Assembly (NCBI RefSeq): GCF_030161635.1
Contig: NZ_BSUO01000001.1
Location: 973,199-1,037,198 of the forward strand
Direction of reading: 5' to 3'
From: Mobilicoccus caccae
GTDB taxonomy: Bacteria; Actinomycetota; Actinomycetes; Actinomycetales; Dermatophilaceae
DNA: 64,000 bases
Under the pieces are notes generated by a model that ran no database searches, was not told where the DNA came from, and was given only the letters and a program-made list of their open reading frames with translations. The translations under genes were made by a program, and so were the position numbers. Below, one piece after another: positions 8,008 to 16,911 of the stretch. Numbering within the stretch: position 1 is the first letter of the stretch; each line of letters starts with the position of its first letter.

Positions 8008-9558
8008 TCAGTGGTCCGCGCCGAGATTCCCGCTGAGCCGTGCGTGGCGCTCCTGGGAGGCCTGGTTGAGTCCGACGATCTCCACGGTCTTGCCCTTGGC
8101 GGCGTACTTCGTCTCGATGGCGTCGAGCGCGGCGACGGTGGAGGCGTCCCAGATGTGGGAGTCGGTGAGGTCGATGACGACACGGGCCGGATCGCCCGCG
8201 TAGTCGAACTGGTAGACGAGGTCGTTGCTGCTGGCGAAGAACAGCTCGCCGGCCACGCGGTAGCGCACGGTGTCGACCCGGCCGTCGTCGGTGGTGTCGC
8301 CCTCGAAGGTCTTCTCGACGTTCGCGAAGTGCGCCACCCGGCGGGCGAACACGACGAAGGCGACGTTGACCCCGGCGATGACGCCGTAGGCGAGGTTGTG
8401 GGTGGCGACGGTGACGACGACGGTGACGAGCATGACCAGGGTCTCGCTGTAGGGCATCCGGCGCAGCGTGGCGGGATGGATGCTGTGCCAGTCCAGCGTC
8501 GCCACCGAGACCATGATCATGACGGCGACGAGGGCCGCCATCGGGATGCGGCCGACGGCATCTCCCAGCCCGACGACGAGGATCAGCAGGAACACCCCGG
8601 CGAGGAAGGTCGAGATCCGGGTCCGGGCACCGGAGGCCTTCACGTTGATCATCGTCTGACCGATCATCGCGCACCCGCCCATGCCGCCGAAGAATCCGGA
8701 GGCGAGGTTGGCGATGCCGAGACCGCGTGCCTCCGTCGACTTGTTCGAGTGCGTGTCGGTGACGTCGTCCACCAACTTGGCGGTCATCAGCGACTCCAGC
8801 AGGCCGACAAGGGCCATGGCCAGGGCGAAGGGGCCGATGATCGTCAGCGTCTCGAGTGTGAGGGGGACGTTCGGGAGGAACAGCGACGGGAGGGAGTCGG
8901 GCAGGTTGCCCTGGTCGCCGACCGTGGGCACCTGCCAGGCGAAGACGACCGCAGCCGTCGTCAGCACGACGATCGTCACCAGAGGCGCCGGGACGAGATT
9001 CGTGAGCCGGGGAAGACCGAACAGGATGACCAGCCCGGCCGCCACGAGGGCGTACACCGACCGGGGGGCGTCCGTCAGGTGCGGGAGCTGTGCCAGGAAG
9101 ATGAGGATCGCGAGGGCGTTGACGAAACCGACCATGACCATGCGGGGGATGAACCGCATGAGCCGGGCCACTCCGAGCACCGCCAGGACGATCTGCAGCA
9201 CCCCGGCGAGCAGCACCGTGGCGATGAAGTAGTCGAACCCGTGCTCGCGGGCGACGGGGGCGATGACGAGGGCAACCGCCCCGGTGGCGGCCGTGATCAT
9301 GGCCGGTCGCCCACCGACGATCGAGATCGTGACCGCCATGACGAACGAGGAGAAGAGACCGACCCGCGGGTCGACACCGGCGATGATCGAGAAGCTGATC
9401 GCCTCGGGGATGAGCGCGAGGGCGACGACGAGGCCTGCGAGGATCTCGGTCTTCAGTCGCCGGGGATCGCGCAGCGCGGCGCGGACGGACGTCTCTCCGG
9501 CGTCGGCGTCGGGCACGTAGGCCGACGGCGGTCGAGCGAGGATGTCGGGTTCGGACAT
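8008..9558 (-). CDS. SulP-family anion transporter with C-terminal STAS domain
   Basis: A 516-residue SLC26/SulP permease. The N-terminus shows the family's LAGLVVALALIPEAISFSI helix and the VGLFSSFVMAVTISIVGGRP segment, followed by roughly ten to twelve hydrophobic helices including IPRMVMVGFVNALAILIFLA and a GMGGCAMIGQTMINVKASG loop. The last hundred or so residues form a STAS domain (VVIDLTDSHIWDASTVAALD). Members move sulfate, bicarbonate or other anions; the substrate cannot be told here, and no sulfate-assimilation or carbonic-anhydrase gene is adjacent. A GGAG ribosome-binding site precedes the ATG. It is transcribed alone. Confidence 0.9.
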   Translation of the reverse strand: MSEPDILARPPSAYVPDADAGETSVRAALRDPRRLKTEILAGLVVALALIPEAISFSIIAGVDPRVGLFSSFVMAVTISIVGGRPAMITAATGAVALVIAPVAREHGFDYFIATVLLAGVLQIVLAVLGVARLMRFIPRMVMVGFVNALAILIFLAQLPHLTDAPRSVYALVAAGLVILFGLPRLTNLVPAPLVTIVVLTTAAVVFAWQVPTVGDQGNLPDSLPSLFLPNVPLTLETLTIIGPFALAMALVGLLESLMTAKLVDDVTDTHSNKSTEARGLGIANLASGFFGGMGGCAMIGQTMINVKASGARTRISTFLAGVFLLILVVGLGDAVGRIPMAALVAVMIMVSVATLDWHSIHPATLRRMPYSETLVMLVTVVVTVATHNLAYGVIAGVNVAFVVFARRVAHFANVEKTFEGDTTDDGRVDTVRYRVAGELFFASSNDLVYQFDYAGDPARVVIDLTDSHIWDASTVAALDAIETKYAAKGKTVEIVGLNQASQERHARLSGNLGADH

Positions 9559-9658
9559 GGGGCTCCGTTCGTGAGGACCTGCGCAGGCAGGACACGGCGT
9601 CGCGTGAGGGGAATCAGGTCTGGGATGTGGGTTCGGCGTCGCGAGACGCGGCCCGACT

Positions 9659-9683
9659 CAACTCTCACGCTACGTTAGAGTTG
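9659..9683. promoter_or_regulatory. Inverted repeat in the SulP/acyltransferase divergent promoter region
   Basis: CAACTCT and AGAGTTG form a perfect 7-bp inverted repeat around an 11-nt spacer in the 289-bp gap between the divergent SulP and acyltransferase genes. Such spacing suits a dimeric repressor, but no regulator is assigned. A second short palindrome (CTGACG-GGG-CGTCAG, 9773-9787) lies nearer the acyltransferase start. Nothing else is recognised in the gap. Confidence 0.35.
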
Positions 9684-9847
9684 GGTTCCCTGAGAAATCT
9701 CACCGAATCCAGGTCGGGCGTCCGGTTTCGCGTTGCTCTCACCGCCAACCTCCCGTAACGTGAAGGTTGAATCTGACGGGGCGTCAGAGTTGACGTGCGA
9801 CTGGTCGGGGAGTTCGCCTCGACGCCACGATCCTGGGGGAAATGTGC

Positions 9848-10972
9848 ATGGTGACCATGACCGGTGAGGCGGCTCAGCGGGGCTCCGGCGTCGCCTCTTC
9901 GCCGCGGCGTGCCGACGCCCTGTCCGCGCTCTTCGATCCGAAGGCCAACAGCCTCAACAACCTTCGACTCATCCTCGCGACCCTCGTGGCCGTCGTGCAC
10001 GCCTCGGCGATCCTCACCGGCAACCAGCCCCACTTCGGCGCGACCGAGGTCGGCTCGATGGCCGTCGACGCCTTCTTCGTCCTCTCCGGCTTCCTCGTGG
10101 CGAGTTCGTACGACCGGCTGGGGTCGTTCGTGCGCTACGCCTGGCACCGGTTCCTGCGCATCATGCCGCTGTTCTGGGTCGTGCTGGTGGTGACCGCGTT
10201 CGTCGTCGCACCGCTCATCGCGGCCCTCGAAGGGCGGCCCGCGACATCGGCCTTGACCGGGCCCAACCCCTCGTGGCGGTACGTCACCGACAACTTCCTC
10301 CTCTACATCGCGCCGCACAACTTCGGCGTGGCCGGGCTCCCCACGGGAACGGCGACTCCCGGGGTGGTCAACGGTGCCCTGTGGACCCTGTTCTACGAGG
10401 CCGTCTGTTATGTCCTCGTCGCCGTCATCGGTGTCCTCGGTCTCCTGCGGCGTCGTCGCTGGCTCGTGATAGCCGCGACCGTGGCCGTGGCGCTCGTGAC
10501 GATCGGCAAGGAGTTCGGGGTCATCGATCCTCCTGCTCAGCTGTTCATCCGCTTCTTCCTCGTCTTCCTCCTGGGCACCCTCGCCTACATGTACGCCGAC
10601 CGGTTGCCGATCACGGGAAGGTGGGCGCTGGTGTCCCTGGGCGTCCTCGCGGTCAGCCTGGCGTTCCTCACGGACTACCGCGCGTTCGGCGCTGCGGCCT
10701 TCGCCTATCTGTGCATCTGGGCCGTCGTGAAGACGCCCTTCCTGCGCCGGAGCCTTCCGTGGGATCTGTCGTACGGGATGTACGTCTTCCACTGGCCGAC
10801 CGAGACGGTCCTCGTCGTCTCGGGAGTGGCCGGCGCTCTCGGGCTCGCGGGGTACACGGTCCTCGCGGTGCTCATCGCTGCGAGCCTGGCCTTCGTCTCG
10901 TGGAACGTCCTCGAGAAGCCGGCGTTGTCCCACAAGAGCGCGCCGCTGCCCTTCGACCGGAAGCGGCGATGA
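9848..10972 (+). CDS. Acyltransferase-3 family membrane protein
   Basis: A 374-residue integral membrane O-acyltransferase of the Acyl_transf_3 family. The N-terminal pattern NNLRLILATLVAVVHASAIL and VDAFFVLSGFLVASSY is diagnostic, and about ten hydrophobic helices follow. The family moves acetyl or other acyl groups onto cell-surface polysaccharides or lipids. Three in-frame ATGs lie close together; 9848 is chosen because the GGGGGA ribosome-binding site at 9835-9840 is 7 nt away, whereas the ATG at 9842 would be only 1 nt from it. Its stop overlaps the MerR start by ATGA, so the two are translated together. The acceptor is unknown. Confidence 0.85.
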   Translation: MVTMTGEAAQRGSGVASSPRRADALSALFDPKANSLNNLRLILATLVAVVHASAILTGNQPHFGATEVGSMAVDAFFVLSGFLVASSYDRLGSFVRYAWHRFLRIMPLFWVVLVVTAFVVAPLIAALEGRPATSALTGPNPSWRYVTDNFLLYIAPHNFGVAGLPTGTATPGVVNGALWTLFYEAVCYVLVAVIGVLGLLRRRRWLVIAATVAVALVTIGKEFGVIDPPAQLFIRFFLVFLLGTLAYMYADRLPITGRWALVSLGVLAVSLAFLTDYRAFGAAAFAYLCIWAVVKTPFLRRSLPWDLSYGMYVFHWPTETVLVVSGVAGALGLAGYTVLAVLIAASLAFVSWNVLEKPALSHKSAPLPFDRKRR

Positions 10973-11430
10973 GCCGACCGGAGGAGTCGCAGGCCGCTGA
11001 GCCTGCACGGGTGGGGACGATGCAGATCGGCGAGGTGGCCGAATGCGTCGGCCTCAGCCTGCGCACGATCCGTCACTACGAGGACGTGGGCCTGCTCACT
11101 CCGGCCGGCCGGACCAAGGGCGGGTTCCGCCTGTACGACGACGCCGACTGCGCCCGGTTGCGCATGCTCAAGCACATGAAACCGCTGGAGTACTCTCTGG
11201 AGGAGATGCGCGACCTCGTCCGGGTCGTGGATGCGCTCGCGACGACGGCTCCCGGAGGCGGGCCCGAGGCCGAGCTCATCGATCGATTGGACATCTACCG
11301 CGAGGGGATCGACCAGCGGGCCCAACGGCTCGCCCGTCAACTGGACCAGGTGACGGACCTGCGCGGACAACTCGCCTCCCTGGTGGAGGAGCGGCGTCCG
11401 TCCTCGATCACCCGCCCCCAGGCGGGGTGA
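10969..11430 (+). CDS. MerR-family transcriptional regulator
   Basis: A 153-residue MerR regulator. The N-terminal winged helix reads MQIGEVAECVGLSLRTIRHYEDVGLL followed by GRTKGGFRLYDDADCARL, both hallmark MerR segments, and the C-terminal half is a helical dimerisation coil. There are no C-terminal cysteines, so metal sensing of the MerR/ZntR kind is unlikely. The start overlaps the acyltransferase stop in ATGA; an internal ATG at 11021 would give a shorter protein that begins directly at the winged helix. The tight coupling to an acyltransferase suggests that it controls envelope modification, but its targets and ligand are unknown. Confidence 0.87.
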   Translation: MSRPEESQAAEPARVGTMQIGEVAECVGLSLRTIRHYEDVGLLTPAGRTKGGFRLYDDADCARLRMLKHMKPLEYSLEEMRDLVRVVDALATTAPGGGPEAELIDRLDIYREGIDQRAQRLARQLDQVTDLRGQLASLVEERRPSSITRPQAG

Positions 11431-11474
11431 CCCGTCGCGGCGCCGCCGCACCGACCATGACCGGAGGACCACCT

Positions 11475-13094
11475 GTGTCGTCGACGACGACCCTTCACGA
11501 CATCGACCTGCCCGCCCGAGTGAAGCAGGAGGCGGCGCGCCGTCGCACCTTCGCGATCATCTCCCACCCCGATGCGGGCAAGTCGACCCTGACGGAGGCC
11601 CTCGCGTTGCACGCGGCGGCGATCGTCCGCGCCGGCGCCGTGCACGGCAAGCACGGCCGTCAGGGGGTGACCTCCGACTGGTTGGAGATGGAACGCGCGC
11701 GCGGCATCTCGATCACGTCCTCGGCGCTGCAGTTCACCGTGGGGGACGTCCACATCAACATGCTCGACACGCCGGGCCACGCCGACTTCTCCGAGGACAC
11801 CTACCGCGTCCTCGCGGCCGTCGACTGCGCGGTCATGCTCCTCGACGCCGCCAAGGGGTTGGAGCCGCAGACCCTCAAGCTCTTCGAGGTGTGCCGAGCC
11901 CGGCGGATCCCGGTCATCACGTTCGTCAACAAGTGGGACCGGCCCGGCCTCGAGCCCCTCGCCCTGCTCGACGAGATCCACGCGCGCCTGGGGCTGGAGA
12001 CGGTTCCCGTGACGTGGCCCGTCGGTGTCGCCGGCGACTTCCGTGGGGTCGTCGACCGCCGGACCGGCGGGATGGTCGAGTACGAGCGGACTCCGGGCGG
12101 GGTCACTCTCGCCCGGGAGCAGGACCTCTCACCGGAGGAGGCCGTGGCCCGTCACGGCGAGGACTGGGTGCGGGCCCGCGAGGAGCACGAACTCCTCGCT
12201 CTCACCGCCGAGGAGGATCGCGACGCCTTCCTGCGTGGGGAGTCGACGCCAGTGCTGTTCGGCGCCGCCGTCCTCAACATGGGAGTGGGTGCCCTGCTCG
12301 ACCTGCTCGTCGACACCGCGCCCGCGCCCGCGCCGTGGCCGCTGATCGACGGGGGCGCGCGGGAGCTCGACGCCCCGTTCTCCGGGTTCGTCTTCAAGGT
12401 GCAGGCCGGCATGGACACCGCCCATCGTGACCGCCTCGCGTTCGTGCGCGTGTGCTCCGGCCGGTTCGAGCGCGGCATGCCGCTGGTCCACGCGGCCACC
12501 GGCCGGCCGTTCGTCTCCAAGTACGCCCAGAGCGTGTTCGGTCGGGAGCGGCACACCGTCGACGAGGCCTACCCCGGTGACATCGTCGGCCTGGTCAACG
12601 CGGCCGCCCTGCGGGTGGGGGACACCCTCTACGACGGGCCACCGGTCACCTTTCCGCCGGTGCCGCGGTTCTCCCCGGAGCACTTCCGGGTGGCGCGGGT
12701 GGCGGACGCGGGCCGGTCGAAACAGTTCCGGCGCGGGATCACCCAGCTCGACGAGGAGGGCGTGGTCCAGGTGTGTCACTCCGACGCTCGGGGCAGCGCC
12801 TCGCCGGTGCTGGCGGCCGTGGGCCCGATGCAGTTCGAGGTCGTCTCCCACCGGATGGCCTCGGAGTTCAACGCCCCCATCCGGCTGGAGGCCCTGCCGT
12901 ACGAGATCGCGCGGCGCCCGGTCCCCGAGGTCGTCGGTGACGTCACCCGGGCCATCGGCGCGGAGGTGCTCGAGCGCACCGACGGCACGCTCATGGCGGT
13001 GTTCCGCGACAAGTGGCGGCTCGCGACGATCGAACGCGACCTGCCTCCCGGCTCCCTGCGGCCCCTGTTCGGTGAGGAGCACGTGGCGCCGTAA
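11475..13094 (+). CDS. prfC: Peptide chain release factor 3 (RF3)
   Basis: A 539-residue translational GTPase, close to the length of E. coli RF3. It contains the P-loop HPDAGKST (residues 31-38), the effector region RGISITSSALQF, DTPGHADFSEDTYR and NKWD, then the characteristic RF3 region with FSPEHFRV and QFRRGITQLDEEG. RF3 recycles RF1 and RF2 from the ribosome after peptide release. The GTG at 11475 is chosen over an ATG at 11457 because GGAGG at 11463-11467 sits 7 nt before it. EF-G-like ribosomal-protection resistance proteins are excluded by the length and by the RF3-type domain order. It appears to be transcribed on its own. Confidence 0.93.
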   Translation: MSSTTTLHDIDLPARVKQEAARRRTFAIISHPDAGKSTLTEALALHAAAIVRAGAVHGKHGRQGVTSDWLEMERARGISITSSALQFTVGDVHINMLDTPGHADFSEDTYRVLAAVDCAVMLLDAAKGLEPQTLKLFEVCRARRIPVITFVNKWDRPGLEPLALLDEIHARLGLETVPVTWPVGVAGDFRGVVDRRTGGMVEYERTPGGVTLAREQDLSPEEAVARHGEDWVRAREEHELLALTAEEDRDAFLRGESTPVLFGAAVLNMGVGALLDLLVDTAPAPAPWPLIDGGARELDAPFSGFVFKVQAGMDTAHRDRLAFVRVCSGRFERGMPLVHAATGRPFVSKYAQSVFGRERHTVDEAYPGDIVGLVNAAALRVGDTLYDGPPVTFPPVPRFSPEHFRVARVADAGRSKQFRRGITQLDEEGVVQVCHSDARGSASPVLAAVGPMQFEVVSHRMASEFNAPIRLEALPYEIARRPVPEVVGDVTRAIGAEVLERTDGTLMAVFRDKWRLATIERDLPPGSLRPLFGEEHVAP

Positions 13095-13109
13095 GTCGGT
13101 TCCTGTGCC

Positions 13110-13127
13110 TGTACCTGTATCGGTACA
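13110..13127. terminator. Small hairpin between convergent prfC and arsC
   Basis: TGTACC and GGTACA form a 6-bp stem around a 6-nt loop in the 36-bp gap between the convergent stops. It is a weak candidate for a bidirectional terminator. Confidence 0.35.
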
Positions 13128-13130
13128 AGC

Positions 13131-13547
13131 TCAGCTGAGGTGGCGCACCTCGACGCCCATGTCGGTGAGCAGGGCGGCGACGCGCGCCTTGATCTCATCC
13201 CGGATCGGGCGGACCGCCTCGACGCCCTGACCTGCGGGGTCGCTGAGCACCCAGTCCTCGTACCGCTTCCCCGGAAAGATCGGGCAGGTGTCGCCGCAGC
13301 CCATGGTGATGACGGCGTCGGAGGCCTGCACGGCCTCGGTCGTGAGGAGCTTCGGCGTCTCGGCCGAGATGTCGATGCCCTCCTCGAGCATCGCCTCACG
13401 GACGGCGGGGTTGATGGTCTCGGCCGGGGCGGACCCGGCCGAGCGGACCTCCACGGCGCCGCCGGAGAGGTGGTGGGCGTAGGCCGCGCCCATCTGCGAG
13501 CGGCCCGCGTTGTGCACGCAGACGAACATGACGGACGGAGTACTCAT
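13131..13547 (-). CDS. arsC: Arsenate reductase, low-molecular-weight phosphatase type
   Basis: A 138-residue LMW-phosphatase-fold arsenate reductase. The active-site loop CVHNAGRS carries the nucleophilic cysteine at residue 10. Downstream ITMGCGDTCP supplies two more cysteines, as in thioredoxin- or mycothiol-linked ArsC, and FPGKRYEDW completes the signature. It reduces arsenate to arsenite in the cytoplasm so that Acr3 can expel it. It is the last gene of the ars operon, 24 bp after the double-domain ArsC. With mycothione reductase also in this window, mycothiol is a plausible electron donor, but that is inferred. Confidence 0.93.
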   Translation of the reverse strand: MSTPSVMFVCVHNAGRSQMGAAYAHHLSGGAVEVRSAGSAPAETINPAVREAMLEEGIDISAETPKLLTTEAVQASDAVITMGCGDTCPIFPGKRYEDWVLSDPAGQGVEAVRPIRDEIKARVAALLTDMGVEVRHLS

Positions 13548-13571
13548 CGGATTGCCCTTCGGTGGGTGATG

Positions 13572-14599
13572 TCAGCGGCCGTTCAGCAGGTCGCCGAGGA
13601 GGTGGGTGACGCGCACCTGGATGTCGTCGGTGATCTCGCGGACGGTGACGAGATCGGCACCCTCGGGGTCGGCGACGGGCCAATCCTCGTAGCGCCGTCC
13701 CGGGTGGTAGGGGCATTCGTCGCCGCATCCCATGGTGATGACGACGTCGGCTGCCAGCAAGACGTCCCGCGTCAACGGCTTGGGGAAGGCGTCGGGCAGG
13801 GGATGCCACGCTCGGCGAGCACCTGCACCGCCACCGGATTGATCTCCCCGGTCGGTTGGGAGCCGGCCGACCGGACGTTGACCCGGCCGCCGGAGAGGTG
13901 CCGGGCCAAGGCGGCCGCGATCTGCGAGCGGCCCGCGTTGTGGACGCAGACGAAGAGCAGCTCCGGCAACGGCTTGGCCTGACGCCCCTCCGCCTGGGCT
14001 CGCGCCACCAACTGCTCCTTGGCGAACCGTTCCACCAGGACCGGGAGATAGGTGGGCACCGTGTTGGTCGGTGCGAGGGCCGCGTGAGCGCCACGGACCG
14101 CTGCACGCACGGACGCCTCGTCGAACACGCCCTCGAAGCGACGGACGAGGTCGTCCGCCACGGCCTGATAACGTTCGGCATGCCCTGCCGGCTGCCCGGT
14201 GAGGTCGAGGGCGAGTGCCGTCACCCGCGCGAAGACGTCTTCGCGGATGAGCCGCATGCGCTCCTCGCCCTCGATGCCGCGCGTCGACGGCTCGTCGGTC
14301 TCCCACACCTCGATCGGGGCGGTGCCGGGGCGCTCGATGACGGCCTCGGTGCCGAGCACGATCACCCGGTCGACGGAGTCGAGCAGGGCGGGGTCGATCG
14401 GCTTGGTGAACTCGCCCTCCATGGACGCGCCGACCTCCTCCACCACTGCGCGCGAGGCCTTGTTGAGGGAGCCGCCGGGCCTGGTGCCGGCCGAATGGAC
14501 GGTGATCGCCTCCCCGGCGATCTGTCGCATGAGGGCGGCGGCCATCTGCGACTTGCCGCCGTTCTTGACACACACGAAGAGGACGGAGGGAGTACTCAT
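13572..14599 (-). CDS. Double-domain ArsC: LMWP domain, helical linker, ArsC domain (frameshifted)
   Basis: Read through one frameshift, this is a 342-residue protein with two low-molecular-weight phosphatase domains. Domain 1 has CVKNGGKS (Cys10) and resembles actinobacterial arsenate-mycothiol transferases. A helical linker of about 60 residues (RYQAVADDLVRRF onward) looks like the three-helix bundle often attached to ArsC. Domain 2 has CVHNAGRS (Cys218) and, after the break, VITMGCGDECPYHPGRRYEDW. The frame breaks at the G4 run 13799-13802; adding one base restores the expected IPLPDAFPKPLT. Its start overlaps the arsA stop in ATGA. Conversion and mycothiol transfer in one chain is inferred; the frameshift is probably a sequence error. 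Confidence 0.8.
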
Positions 14600-16395
14600 G
14601 GGATCTCCTGGAGGTCGACGATCGAGGACGTGCTCAGGGCGAGCAACGCGGCGGCCCCGACGGGTTCGTCGGCCAGCGCGGGCACGATCGCGACACGGCG
14701 TGCCTGGTCGTAGACGGTGCCCACGGGGCCGGTCTCGGCGGCGGCCCGCGCGGTCAGCAGGGGATCGGTCGGGGCGGCGGCGAACAGGCTGTGGTTGACG
14801 ACCCAGGCCCACGGCTCGATGTCCGCGCGACGCAGGTCGTCCTGGAGGTCCGTCGCCTCGAGCACGGGGGTCGTCTCGGGCAGGGTGACGATGACGACCT
14901 TGGTCTGCGCCGGGTCCTGCAGGCGCATCAACGGGGTCGTGTAGTGGGCCGCCGCACCCATCTGACGCGCCATCTGCCGGTGATAGGAGCCGGTCGCGTC
15001 CATGAGGAGCAGGGTGTGCCCGGTGGGGGCCGTGTCCATGACGACGTAGTGCCTGCGGGAGGCCGCGACCGCCTTGGAGAACTGCTGGAAGACGGCGATC
15101 TCCTCCGTGCAGGGGGAGCGGAGGTCCTCCTGGAGCACCGCGCGTCCGGCATCGTCCAGACCCTTGCCCTGGGTGGCCATGATGCGGCCGCGGTAGTCAG
15201 CCACCGCCTGCTCGGGATCGATCCTCGAGGTCTCGAGCCCCTCGACGGCCTCGGGCAGGGCGCGGGTCAGATGCGCCGCCGGATCGGTCGTCGTGAGGTG
15301 CACTCGATGGCCGCGGGCGGCCAGCGCCACGGCGATGGCGGCGGCGATCGTCGTCTTGCCGACCCCGCCCTTGCCCATGCACATGATGAGACCGGTGTTC
15401 CCGTCGGCCTCGATGGCGTCCACCAGGTCAGGCAGGGAGGCATCGTCCGTAGCGGCGGCGGGCTCGGCAGAGGTGCGGACCGACGGAGCCCCGAGGCTGG
15501 TCTCCGCCGGGTTCGCGAGCAGGAGGCGCAGGGCGTCGACACCCATCGTGTCGACGGGCAGGAGGCCGATCTCGGTGCGGGACAACCCGGCGAGCGGCCC
15601 GGGCAACTCGGCCAGCGCACGCTGTTCGCGCTCGCGGAGTGCGGTGGCGAGCCGGTCGCCGCTGCCCGTCTCCGGCATGAGCGCGTTGATCACCAGGTGG
15701 GGCTCGCGCATCCCGACGTCGGCGAGTTCGGCACTGGTGCGGGCCACCTCGGCGAGGCTGCTCGGCTGCGCCCGGGCCACGAGCACGAGGCGGGTGAGGG
15801 CCGGATCGCCGAGGACCTCGACGGCACGGGCGTACTCGGTCCGCTGCCGTTCGAGCCCGGCCATGGGCCCGAGGCAGGAGGCGTCACCCTTGCCCCGGTC
15901 GAGGAACTCGGTCCACTCGCCGGGCAGCTGCAACAGGCGGATCGTGTGGCCGGTGGGGGCGGTGTCGAACACGACGTGGTCGAACCCGCGGGTGTCCTCG
16001 GTGTCACCGAGCAGGCCGGTGAACTCGTTGAACGACGCGATCTCGGTGGTGCACGACCCGGAGAGCTGCTCGGTCATCGACGCGATCTCCGGCTCGGGCA
16101 GCAGCCCGCGGACCGGGCCGATGATCCGCTCACGGTAGGCCTCGGCAGCCTGCTCGGGGTCGATCTCGAGCGCGGACAGGCCCGGGACGTCCGGGACGGG
16201 GGTGATGCGGTTGCCGACGCTCACCCCGAACACCTGGCCGACGTTGGAGGCCGGGTCGGTACTGGTCAGCAGGACCCGTCGGCCCTGCTCGGCGAGCGCG
16301 ACAGCCGTCGCGCACGCCAACGACGTCTTGCCCACTCCGCCCTTGCCGGTGAAGAAGACGAACCGGGGGAGATCGTCGAGGAAGGGCGCAGACAT
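14596..16395 (-). CDS. arsA: Arsenical pump-driving ATPase ArsA
   Basis: A 599-residue duplicated ATPase with two deviant Walker A motifs, GKGGVGKTS (about residues 17-25) and GKGGVGKTT (in the second half). Each is followed by a DTAPTGHT signature, the hallmark of ArsA/GET3 proteins. Cysteines in GSCTTEI and SPCTEEI are the likely arsenite-binding positions. ArsA powers or enhances arsenite extrusion. The frame is open upstream of 16395, but that ATG overlaps the arsD stop by one base (TGATG) and begins at MSAPFLDDLPRFVFFTGKGG, which gives normal ArsA length. The far end overlaps the next gene's start by ATGA, so arsD, arsA and the double arsC are coupled. Confidence 0.93.
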   Translation of the reverse strand: MSAPFLDDLPRFVFFTGKGGVGKTSLACATAVALAEQGRRVLLTSTDPASNVGQVFGVSVGNRITPVPDVPGLSALEIDPEQAAEAYRERIIGPVRGLLPEPEIASMTEQLSGSCTTEIASFNEFTGLLGDTEDTRGFDHVVFDTAPTGHTIRLLQLPGEWTEFLDRGKGDASCLGPMAGLERQRTEYARAVEVLGDPALTRLVLVARAQPSSLAEVARTSAELADVGMREPHLVINALMPETGSGDRLATALREREQRALAELPGPLAGLSRTEIGLLPVDTMGVDALRLLLANPAETSLGAPSVRTSAEPAAATDDASLPDLVDAIEADGNTGLIMCMGKGGVGKTTIAAAIAVALAARGHRVHLTTTDPAAHLTRALPEAVEGLETSRIDPEQAVADYRGRIMATQGKGLDDAGRAVLQEDLRSPCTEEIAVFQQFSKAVAASRRHYVVMDTAPTGHTLLLMDATGSYHRQMARQMGAAAHYTTPLMRLQDPAQTKVVIVTLPETTPVLEATDLQDDLRRADIEPWAWVVNHSLFAAAPTDPLLTARAAAETGPVGTVYDQARRVAIVPALADEPVGAAALLALSTSSIVDLQEIP

Positions 16396-16868
16396 CAGCA
16401 GCAGCCGCTCGTGGAGGTGCCGGGTGCCGAGGCCGCCGGCGAGGGGGAGCAGCATGCCGAGTCCTCGTCGGTGGAGGAGCAACACCCGTCGTCGGCGCCG
16501 GCCGCGGTGAGGCCGAGATCGCGGTGCGTGCTGTCCTGGCCGTTCGAGGTGTCGGCCGCGTCGGCGGACAGCCCTGCCCACCGCAGGAGTTCGCCCCGGT
16601 CGGGGTAGCGCCCGGTCAGCACGGTCACTCCGTCGACGAGGGTCAGCGGCAGCCCGGCCGAGCCCGCGACCTGGAGGAACGAGCGGACCGTCTCGTCCTC
16701 GGCGAAGGCCTGGGGGTCATTCGCGAGGTTGTGTCGCTGCAGTTCGCCACCGGCGTCGACGACGTGATCCAGGTCGGCCGTGAACGTGACGAGCCGCTGG
16801 TCGAGGTCGGGGCCGCACACGCCGGTGTTGCAGCACAGAGCGGGTTCGTAGACGTGGATCGCAGGCAT
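16395..16868 (-). CDS. arsD: Arsenite metallochaperone ArsD
   Basis: A 157-residue ArsD. The N-terminal thioredoxin-like segment has the metal-binding cysteines Cys12, Cys13 and Cys18 in ALCCNTGVCG, followed by VRSFLQVAGSAGLPLTLVDG. The C-terminal tail is rich in vicinal cysteine pairs (GCCSS, SACCS and a final GCC), as in longer ArsD proteins. ArsD binds arsenite in the cytoplasm and hands it to ArsA. It sits between acr3 and arsA and overlaps arsA by one base. The tail is longer and more Ser/Ala-rich than the minimal family length. Confidence 0.93.
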   Translation of the reverse strand: MPAIHVYEPALCCNTGVCGPDLDQRLVTFTADLDHVVDAGGELQRHNLANDPQAFAEDETVRSFLQVAGSAGLPLTLVDGVTVLTGRYPDRGELLRWAGLSADAADTSNGQDSTHRDLGLTAAGADDGCCSSTDEDSACCSPSPAASAPGTSTSGCC

Positions 16869-16911
16869 GATGACCTCCTGATGAGCTCTCGGGTGGCCTG
16901 CGTGGTGGGTG

